Shown in pieces: positions 1-7,116 of a stretch of 7,169 bases of DNA. Made by a program: the position numbers and the translations under genes. The stretch is from positions 1 to 7,169 of the forward strand of contig SYBY01000129.1 in assembly GCA_005788585.1 (NCBI GenBank), given 5' to 3'. The notes beneath the pieces are model-generated. The model saw only the letters and a program-made list of their open reading frames with translations. It was not told the DNA's origin and did not search any database. This DNA is from Actinomycetota bacterium. Lineage in GTDB: Bacteria > Actinomycetota > Thermoleophilia > Solirubrobacterales > Solirubrobacteraceae. The first letter of the stretch is position 1, and the number at the start of each line of letters is the position of its first letter.

Positions 1-1
1 A

Positions 2-2799
<2,798 letters not shown>

Positions 2800-2802
2800 A
2801 AC

Positions 2803-2835
2803 TGAAAGCGGTTCATACGAAGTGAACCCCGTTCA
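2803..2835. promoter_or_regulatory. Tandem dyad pair TGAA-N5-TTCA, possible operator
   Basis: Two copies of an imperfect dyad lie head to tail: TGAAAGCGGTTCAT at 2803-2816 and TGAACCCCGTTCAT at 2823-2836. Each is TGAA-N5-TTCA, the second extending to TGAAC-N3-GTTCA. They are spaced exactly 20 bases apart, close to two helical turns. The inner halves also form GGTTCA-N7-TGAACC (2810-2828). They lie between the serA stop and the start of the secreted-protein gene, just upstream of its -10-like hexamer. Such spacing is typical of cooperative dimer binding by a repressor or activator. The regulator is unknown, and no regulator gene is present in the window. The spacer of three does not fit the actinobacterial SOS box, which uses four. 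Confidence 0.45.
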
Positions 2836-2866
2836 TGCTCCGGCCGTCGTACGGTCGGAGCATGAA
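2832..2866. repeat. 35-bp near-perfect palindrome over the start of the secreted-protein gene
   Basis: The left arm TTCATGCTCCGGCCGT (2832-2847) and right arm ACGGTCGGAGCATGAA (2851-2866) pair over 16 positions, with one G-T (wobble) pair and a three-base CGT loop. No T-run follows on the plus strand. The right arm contains the -10-like TACGGT minus its first base, a GGAG sequence and the ATG at 2862. In serA read-through RNA it would form a strong hairpin that could end transcription without a U-tract, or bury the start codon. As DNA it could be a protein-binding site. The pairing is seen directly; the function is inferred. Confidence 0.6.
2850..2855 (+). promoter_or_regulatory. -10-like hexamer for a leaderless transcript
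   Basis: TACGGT (TANNNT pattern) ends six bases before the ATG at 2862, which would place transcription start at the A of the start codon. No convincing -35 hexamer is visible at 16-18 bp; the tandem dyads occupy that area. Leaderless starts with this geometry are common in Actinomycetota. Confidence 0.4.
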
Positions 2867-3317
2867 GCGCACTCTGTCTGTCCTCATCCTCCTGGCGGCG
2901 GTCGTCGTCGCCCCGGCCGCCGCGTCCGCGGCCTCGCCGGGCATCATCAGCATCACGGCGCCGAGCACGGTCACGCTCGACAGCGCCGGCACACCGCAGA
3001 ACTCGGCGGTGCTGCATTCCGTCTACCGGTCGGGCTACGACGGCGGGGCGCTCAACCTCGTCGTGCGCGAGTGGAACACGGCCCGGCGCACGCTCCACGG
3101 GTTCTTCCCCTCGTGGGGGCAGCCGTGTGAGCCCGACCCGTCGTACCGGTGCGTCACGCGTGTGCGTCTGCGCGACGTGCCGAAGGTCGACGGTGCCGCG
3201 CTGCGCAAGGGACGGCTCTACGTCGTGGAGGCGTGGTTCGAGTCCTTCGCCGGGGGCGGGACCTACTACAACCCGTTCGACCCCGGCATCCGCTACGCCG
3301 CGTTCTGGACGCTGTAG
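2862..3317 (+). CDS. Small secreted protein of unknown function
   Basis: This is a 151-residue protein of no family I recognise. Residues 1-23 are a clear Sec signal peptide: MKR, then a hydrophobic core of Leu/Val/Ala (about 5-18), then an ASA-like signal peptidase I site with probable cleavage after Ala23. The mature part (about 128 residues) alternates short hydrophobic stretches with Ser/Thr/Gly-rich turns, which suggests a compact beta-rich fold. It has exactly two cysteines, Cys89 and Cys97, likely forming one disulfide around PDPSYR, and is rich in aromatics (FFPSW, EAWFESF, TYYNPF, AAFWTL). No membrane anchor, lipobox or sortase motif is visible. I chose the ATG at 2862 over an in-frame ATG at 2835 because it gives a normal signal peptide and sits six bases after a TANNNT hexamer; the upstream ATG lies in the palindrome's other arm. 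The gene follows serA on the same strand and converges on the ligase gene three bases after its stop. Confidence 0.85.
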   Translation: MKRTLSVLILLAAVVVAPAAASAASPGIISITAPSTVTLDSAGTPQNSAVLHSVYRSGYDGGALNLVVREWNTARRTLHGFFPSWGQPCEPDPSYRCVTRVRLRDVPKVDGAALRKGRLYVVEAWFESFAGGGTYYNPFDPGIRYAAFWTL

Positions 3318-3320
3318 GGA

Positions 3321-4463
3321 CTACGCGGGCTCCGCGGACTTCACCCGGGTGAAGTCCGCGGCGAGCTTCTCGACGAGCCCGGGCAGACCGCCGGCCTCGG
3401 CGGCGAGGCGGCGCTGCCGAGGCGCGCTGGCGTCGCTGAGCAGGATGGGCACGAGGTCGAGGTCGTCCTCGCAGCCCAGGTCCTGTGCGTGCGGACGGCA
3501 CGCCTGCAGCATCTTGTCGACGCGCTCGCGCAGGCTGACCCGCCCGCCCACGGAGAGGTCGAGCAGCGCGACACCCGTCCCGTCGCGGGCGGCGAGGAAC
3601 CGGTTCTCGTCGAGCGCCTCCGGGGCATGGACGAGCCGCTGGTCGGCCCAGCCCTCCTCGGCCTCCAGCCGGGTGAGGCACTGGACGAACGCGACGAGGG
3701 CGCGGGTGGCGGTCGTCGTCGACTGCGCGTCCATGATCCGGATCTCGACGGTCCCGATCCGCGGCTGCAGCCGGACATCCCACCACAGGAACGTCGGGTC
3801 GGGGAACGCCTCGCAGCGGATGAGCTGGTCGATGGCGGCGACGTACTCGTCGTAGTGGTGGAACGGCCGCGGGATGCCCACGCGCGGGAAGGCCTGAAAG
3901 AGGGGGGTCCGGGCCGACGCCAAGCCCGTGTCCCGGCCCTGCCAGAACGGGGAGTTGGCCGACAGCGCAAGCAGCACCGGCAGGTGCGCGCGCATGTTGT
4001 TGAACGCCCTGATCGCGCGATCGGGGTCGTGGATGCCGACGTGGACGTGCAGGGCGAAGGTGGGCTCGCGGCGGGCGAGCTCGCGCATCGAGCCGAACAC
4101 GAGCTGGTGCCGGGCGCGGTCGGTGACCACCATCTCCTGCCAGACCGCGAACGGGTGCGTCCCGGCGACCGCGGCGGCGATGCCGATGTCGCCGAGCACG
4201 TCGGCCATGCCGCGCCGCAGCGAGACGAGCTCATCCAGTGCGCCGGCGACGCTCGCGTGGACCCCGGTCCCGAGTTCCACCGCGGCCGAGTGCGTCTCTG
4301 ACGAGACATGAGCGGCGAGCTCCGGCGGCAGCGCCCGGAGCACGTCGGCGATCGCCTGTGCCAACGACCAGCCGCCCGGGTCGACGAGCATGACCTCTTC
4401 CTCGACGCCGAGGGTGTAGGCGGGATTCGCCGGATCGCTGCGCCACTCGGCCCATTCGGTCAT
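3321..4463 (-). CDS. ybdK: YbdK-type carboxylate-amine ligase (glutamate-cysteine ligase-like, GCS2 family)
   Basis: This 380-residue cytoplasmic ATP-dependent ligase belongs to the GCS2 family, whose members join the gamma-carboxyl of glutamate to an amine; E. coli YbdK shows weak glutamate-cysteine ligase activity. Family signatures: LGVEEEVMLVD (18-28), ETHSAAVELGTG (56-67), GTHPF (101-105), the HVHVGI strand (139-144), NSPFWQGRDTGLASAR (170-185) and the metal/substrate-binding run RLQPRIGTVEIRIMDAQ (231-247). Length is normal for YbdK. The start is the ATG at 4463; the open frame runs further upstream, but that part lies inside the hydrolase gene and lacks family sequence. GAGGAG lies 13 bases upstream and a TAGATT hexamer 7 bases upstream. 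It is the second gene after the hydrolase, 52 bases apart, so probably co-transcribed with it. The true substrate is uncertain: an amine or amino acid acceptor rather than cysteine is suggested by the permease and gamma-glutamyl hydrolase beside it. The C-terminal codons carry a perfect 30-bp palindrome. Confidence 0.93.
   Translation of the reverse strand: MTEWAEWRSDPANPAYTLGVEEEVMLVDPGGWSLAQAIADVLRALPPELAAHVSSETHSAAVELGTGVHASVAGALDELVSLRRGMADVLGDIGIAAAVAGTHPFAVWQEMVVTDRARHQLVFGSMRELARREPTFALHVHVGIHDPDRAIRAFNNMRAHLPVLLALSANSPFWQGRDTGLASARTPLFQAFPRVGIPRPFHHYDEYVAAIDQLIRCEAFPDPTFLWWDVRLQPRIGTVEIRIMDAQSTTTATRALVAFVQCLTRLEAEEGWADQRLVHAPEALDENRFLAARDGTGVALLDLSVGGRVSLRERVDKMLQACRPHAQDLGCEDDLDLVPILLSDASAPRQRRLAAEAGGLPGLVEKLAADFTRVKSAEPA
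3332..3361. terminator. Perfect 30-bp palindrome at the convergent gene junction, possible bidirectional terminator
   Basis: The arms CCGCGGACTTCACCC (3332-3346) and GGGTGAAGTCCGCGG (3347-3361) are perfectly complementary with no spacer. In RNA this gives a 13-bp stem with a CCGG loop on either strand. It starts 15 bases after the stop of the secreted-protein gene and lies within the last coding part of the ligase gene, about eight bases before its stop. No T-tract follows on either side, so it is not a textbook intrinsic terminator, but U-less hairpins are frequent at convergent ends in high-GC Actinomycetota. It could also be a dispersed palindromic repeat or a protein-binding site. Confidence 0.55.
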
Positions 4464-4470
4464 GTCGCGA

Positions 4471-4482
4471 AATCTACTCCTC
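4471..4482 (-). promoter_or_regulatory. -10-like hexamer and GAGGAG upstream of the ligase gene
   Basis: On the minus strand GAGGAG (4482-4477) is directly followed by TAGATT (4476-4471), then seven bases to the ATG at 4463. GAGGAG is 13 bases from the start, rather far for a ribosome binding site, while TAGATT at seven bases fits a leaderless promoter. A weak CTTGCC could serve as -35 at 16 bp spacing. The ligase may therefore have its own promoter besides read-through from the hydrolase gene. Confidence 0.35.
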
Positions 4483-4515
4483 GGGCTGGGGCGGCAAGAC
4501 CGGAATCCGGCAGGT

Positions 4516-5301
4516 TCACGCGGCGACCGCGCGGCGCCCACGACCCTCGGCGGCAGCATCGATGAACGCCTCCAGCAGCGTGCGCTGCTCGGCGCTCTCC
4601 ACCAGGCTCTCGGCGTGCCACTGCACACCGACGATGAACTGCCCGTCGGTGGCCTCGATCGCCTCGATGACGCCGTCGGGCGCCTCGCCGACGATCCGCA
4701 GGTCGCGCCCCAGGGTGGCCACCGCCTGGTGGTGGAAGCTGTTGACCTCCAGCTCGTCGCGGCCGAGCAGCTCGGCGACGGCGCTGTCCTTGCGCAGCGA
4801 CACGTGGTGGGTCGGCGTCCGGCCGGGGACCTTCTGCCGGTGCTCGATGTCGCTCGGACGGTCGGTGGGGAGGTCCTGGACGAGGGTGCCGCCGCGCGCC
4901 ACGTTCAGCGCCTGCATGCCGCGGCAGATGCACAGGACCGGCAGCCCTTCCCGCTGAGCGGCGTCGATGAGCGCCAGTTCGAAGACGTCGATCTCCCGTT
5001 CGGTGGGGCCGAGGTGCTCGTGCGGCTCGGCGCCGTACACCGACGGATGCAGATCCGGCCCGCCCGTGAGGACCAGGCCGTCCAGGCCCGAGAGCAGCGA
5101 GCGGATCGCCGACGGCTGCAGCGGGGGAACGATCACCGGTACGCCGCCCGCCCGCTCGATCGCGGAGGGATACGTGAGGTTCAGCGCGATTTCGACCTCG
5201 GCCGGCTCACTCTGCTCGAGGTGCTCCACCCGCTCGGGGCGACGCAGCTCGGAGGTGGTGAGGCCGATGAGCGGCCGGGGGGCGTGGCCGTAGCTCTTCA
5301 T
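4516..5301 (-). CDS. Gamma-glutamyl-gamma-aminobutyrate hydrolase family protein (PuuD-like, peptidase C26)
   Basis: This 261-residue class I glutamine amidotransferase-like hydrolase belongs to the family in which E. coli PuuD cleaves gamma-glutamyl-GABA to glutamate and GABA in the cytoplasm. Signatures: PLIGLTT at the N-terminus (10-16), the oxyanion-strand TGGPDLHPSVYG (79-90), the nucleophile elbow CICRGMQALNVARGGTLVQDL with nucleophile Cys126 (first residue of CRGMQ), NSFHHQAV (187-194), and the triad histidine and glutamate His229 and Glu231 in GVQWHAE. The usual Pro of QWHPE is Ala here. The triad is complete and the length is usual (about 250-260). The start is the ATG at 5301 because family sequence begins there; the longer open frame would run into the divergent permease. 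No good Shine-Dalgarno sequence precedes it, but TACGGT lies nine bases upstream. It heads the minus-strand unit and is followed by the ligase. Its exact gamma-glutamyl substrate is unproven. Confidence 0.92.
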   Translation of the reverse strand: MKSYGHAPRPLIGLTTSELRRPERVEHLEQSEPAEVEIALNLTYPSAIERAGGVPVIVPPLQPSAIRSLLSGLDGLVLTGGPDLHPSVYGAEPHEHLGPTEREIDVFELALIDAAQREGLPVLCICRGMQALNVARGGTLVQDLPTDRPSDIEHRQKVPGRTPTHHVSLRKDSAVAELLGRDELEVNSFHHQAVATLGRDLRIVGEAPDGVIEAIEATDGQFIVGVQWHAESLVESAEQRTLLEAFIDAAAEGRGRRAVAA

Positions 5302-5310
5302 GCGTGACGG

Positions 5311-5316
5311 ACCGTA
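5311..5316 (-). promoter_or_regulatory. -10-like hexamer of the hydrolase gene
   Basis: TACGGT on the minus strand lies nine bases before the ATG at 5301, giving an expected RNA start within about three bases of the start codon. The only -35 candidate (GAGAAC at 17 bp spacing) is weak. The absence of a Shine-Dalgarno sequence agrees with a leaderless mRNA. Confidence 0.4.
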
Positions 5317-5406
5317 CTCGGGGACACGGAGGGGTTCTCGGGTGATCGGCCGGACGGACACGATCTCAACCCTCGCTGCCCGCGCCGCGCGTCGATATCT
5401 CCCTGT

Positions 5407-5426
5407 CGCGCAACCTGAGGTGCGCG
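5407..5426. promoter_or_regulatory. Inverted repeat in the divergent promoter region, possible operator
   Basis: CGCGCA-N8-TGCGCG, with a second small dyad ACCT-G-AGGT (5413-5421) in its middle. It sits roughly midway between the two start codons and about 60 bases before the permease -10-like hexamer. A repressor or activator site is a reasonable guess, but CG-rich dyads arise easily by chance in such DNA. Confidence 0.3.
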
Positions 5427-5483
5427 GGCTGTCCAGTCGGTCCAGGTCGGCTGGCGACGGTCGCGGGCCGCCTGCGCGGAAAG

Positions 5484-5489
5484 TACTGT
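5484..5489 (+). promoter_or_regulatory. -10-like hexamer of the permease gene
   Basis: TACTGT ends six bases before the ATG at 5496, so transcription would begin at the A of the start codon. No Shine-Dalgarno sequence is near the start, which fits a leaderless message. No clear -35 hexamer is visible. Confidence 0.45.
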
Positions 5490-5495
5490 CCGCAC

Positions 5496-7028
5496 ATGGA
5501 CACGACACAGCCGGCTGCGCCGCCCCCGGTGACCGATGAGAGCCTGGTCGCGGGCAAGGGCCTGGAGTCGAACGCGATCGGCTTCGGCTCCGCGCTCTCG
5601 ATCGGTCTGGACTCCACCGCGCCGGCGTACTCGCTGGCGGCGGTCATCGGCATCATCGTCGCGTCGGTCGGGCTCCAGGCGCCGGCGGTGCTGCTCGTGG
5701 CGTTCATCCCGATGTTCCTGACGGCGCTCGCCTTCGCAGTGCTCAATCGCGCCGACCCGGATTGCGGCACCGCATTCTCCTGGAGCACCCGGGCGCTCGG
5801 TCCGTGGGTGGGGTGGATGGTCGGCTGGTCGATCACGGTCACCGGCGTGCTGGTCATCGGCTCGCTGGCGGACGTGGCCGCGTCGTACACGTACCTGCTG
5901 TTCGGGATCGAGGGGAGCGCCCTCGCGGTGACGGTGCTGGCCGTCGTGTACATCGTCGCGATGACGGGACTGACCATCTACGGCACGGAGGCCAGCGGCC
6001 ACGTGCAGAACGGCATGGTGATCCTGCAGATCGGCGGTCTGCTGCTGTTCGCCATCGTCGTCCTGGCCAAGGTGCTCGGCGGCGACGGGGTGGAGACCTC
6101 GGTCGATCCGTCGCTGTCCTGGCTCAACCCGCTGGAGATCGACTCGTTCGCGGCACTGTCGACCGGCATGCTCACCGCGGTCTTCATCTACTGGGGGTGG
6201 GAGAGCGCGGTCAACCTCAACGAGGAGACCACGGACTCCGCGACGACACCGGGCAAGGCCGCCGTCGTGTCGACGACCATCCTGCTCGTCACGTACATCC
6301 TCGTCGCGTTCGCCGTGCTCGCGTGGCTCGGGACCGCCGTCGGCGACCTGTACAACGACGACGAGAGCGTGCTGGCGGACATCGCGGGCGACGCCCTCGG
6401 CTCCCCGCTGGACAAGATCGTCGTCCTCGCGGTCCTCGTCTCGGCGCTCGCGTCCACGCAGACGACGATCCTGCCGGCGTCGCGCACGTCGCTGTCGATG
6501 GCCTCGCGCAAGGCGTTCCCGCGGTTCTTCGCGACGATCCACCCGCGGTTTCGCACCCCCTGGGTGGGCACCGCGCTGATCGCCGTCCTCGCGATCCTCT
6601 GGTACGTCCCGCTGAAGGCCGTGAGCGAGAACTTCCTCTTCGACTCGATCACGGCGCTCGGCCTGATGATCGCGTTCTACTACTCGATCACCGGCGTGGC
6701 GTCGGCGGTCTTCTACCGCAAGCAGCTCACGGACTCGGTCGGCAACCTGTTCAAGATGGCGATCCTTCCGGTGACGGGCTCGGCGATCCTGGCGTTCGTC
6801 TTCGTCAAGGCGATCATCACCTACGCCAACCCCGACGAGGCGTACTCCGGGTCGCTGTTCGGCATCGGCATCCCGCTCGTGATCGGCGGTGGGTTCCTGC
6901 TGCTGGGCCTGCTCGGCTCGGTGCTCTGGTACGTCTTCGCCGACGGGGAGTACTTCGAGGAGCCCAGGCAGATCGCCCCGGCGGAGACGCCGAAGCCCGT
7001 GCTGCCGTCGGACATCGGACGGTCGTAA
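5496..7028 (+). CDS. APC-superfamily amino acid/polyamine permease
   Basis: This 510-residue inner-membrane protein with about 12 transmembrane helices is a proton- or cation-coupled amino acid or amine transporter of the APC superfamily. The N-terminal motif ESNAIGFGSALSIGLDSTAP (24-43) is the unwound helix 1 substrate site typical of the superfamily. Hydrophobic segments lie at roughly 30-57, 62-83, 102-125, 141-161, 174-192, 219-236, 256-279, 307-326, 355-372, 380-406, 419-439 and 455-480. Cytoplasmic SRTSLSMASRKAFPRFFATIHPRFRTPWVGT (two adjoining parts, 329-359) matches the conserved loop between helices 8 and 9. The tail (481-510) is polar, Pro/Glu-rich and cytoplasmic. The start at 5496 is backed by a TANNNT hexamer six bases upstream. 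It is divergent from the gamma-glutamyl hydrolase and ligase, so an amine or amino acid handled by that pair is a plausible substrate. Specificity cannot be read from sequence alone. Confidence 0.93.
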   Translation: MDTTQPAAPPPVTDESLVAGKGLESNAIGFGSALSIGLDSTAPAYSLAAVIGIIVASVGLQAPAVLLVAFIPMFLTALAFAVLNRADPDCGTAFSWSTRALGPWVGWMVGWSITVTGVLVIGSLADVAASYTYLLFGIEGSALAVTVLAVVYIVAMTGLTIYGTEASGHVQNGMVILQIGGLLLFAIVVLAKVLGGDGVETSVDPSLSWLNPLEIDSFAALSTGMLTAVFIYWGWESAVNLNEETTDSATTPGKAAVVSTTILLVTYILVAFAVLAWLGTAVGDLYNDDESVLADIAGDALGSPLDKIVVLAVLVSALASTQTTILPASRTSLSMASRKAFPRFFATIHPRFRTPWVGTALIAVLAILWYVPLKAVSENFLFDSITALGLMIAFYYSITGVASAVFYRKQLTDSVGNLFKMAILPVTGSAILAFVFVKAIITYANPDEAYSGSLFGIGIPLVIGGGFLLLGLLGSVLWYVFADGEYFEEPRQIAPAETPKPVLPSDIGRS

Positions 7029-7046
7029 CGACGCCAGACGCGGTGC

Positions 7047-7052
7047 TACGCT
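7047..7052 (+). promoter_or_regulatory. Extended -10-like promoter for the leader peptide
   Basis: TACGCT is preceded by TGC, giving the extended -10 form TGN-TANNNT. The expected RNA start is near A7059, four bases before the leader-peptide ATG at 7063. The -35 area shows only a small palindrome GTCGT-A-ACGAC (7022-7032) across the permease stop codon. Confidence 0.5.
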
Positions 7053-7062
7053 CCTGCCACGC

Positions 7063-7110
7063 ATGACGTTCTCGGCCGAACTCCGTCGTCTTCTCCTCCT
7101 CCCCCGCTAG
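7063..7110 (+). CDS. Leucine-rich leader peptide (15 residues), probable attenuator
   Basis: This short open frame encodes MTFSAELRRLLLLPR and is followed by TAG. Five of its 15 codons are leucine, four in a row (CTT CTC CTC CTC). Runs of the regulated amino acid just before the stop are the hallmark of leader peptides that sense charged tRNA by ribosome stalling; leucine leaders ahead of leuA and related genes are known in Actinomycetota. An extended -10 hexamer places the RNA start about four bases upstream, so the peptide would be translated from a nearly leaderless RNA. A hairpin overlaps the last Leu codon and stop. No full gene follows before the window ends at 7169, so the controlled gene (leuA or another leu/ilv gene is the best guess) lies outside. 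The Leu run could be chance, but peptide, promoter and hairpin agree. Confidence 0.6.
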   Translation: MTFSAELRRLLLLPR

Positions 7111-7116
7111 GGGGAG
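7099..7116 (+). other. Hairpin over the last Leu codon and stop of the leader peptide
   Basis: CTCCCCC (7099-7105) and GGGGGAG (7110-7116) form a perfect seven-base-pair stem with a GCTA loop. The fourth Leu codon, the Pro and Arg codons and the TAG stop lie inside it, so a ribosome on the leader would open or block it. No U-tract follows, so it looks like a regulatory stem rather than a terminator. Confidence 0.5.

Larger units (their letters stand above)
5302..5495. promoter_or_regulatory. Divergent promoter region between hydrolase and permease genes
   Basis: This 194-base stretch without a coding region separates two divergent starts and must hold both promoters. It contains -10-like hexamers close to each start, an inverted repeat at 5407-5426 and a GTCCAG direct repeat (5431-5436 and 5440-5445). 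Both genes could be controlled together from here, which supports a shared function. No RNA gene is seen. Confidence 0.6.

Noticed and set aside
2823..2835. LexA/SOS box reading of TGAAC-N3-GTTCA
   Set aside because: The actinobacterial/Firmicute SOS box is CGAAC-N4-GTTCG. Both the outer base and the spacer length differ, and the gene has no DNA-repair link.
3489..4301. 270-codon plus-strand open frame opposite the ligase
   Set aside because: Low-complexity Arg/Val/Asp-rich shadow; the GCS2 ligase on the minus strand has full family motifs.
4500..4510. CCGGA-A-TCCGG dyad between hydrolase and ligase genes
   Set aside because: The arms are only five bases with a one-base centre and no T-run. 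This is too weak for a terminator and expected by chance at this GC content.
4464..4628. N-terminal extension of the ligase frame
   Set aside because: The extension overlaps the 3' end of the hydrolase gene and has no family sequence. The ATG at 4463 fits the family start.
5302..5508. N-terminal extension of the hydrolase frame
   Set aside because: It would span the divergent promoter region and overlap the permease start. Family sequence begins at the ATG at 5301.
5298..7064. 588-codon minus-strand open frame opposite the permease
   Set aside because: Arg/Asp/His-rich shadow translation with no domain. The permease on the plus strand has clear family sequence and membrane segments.
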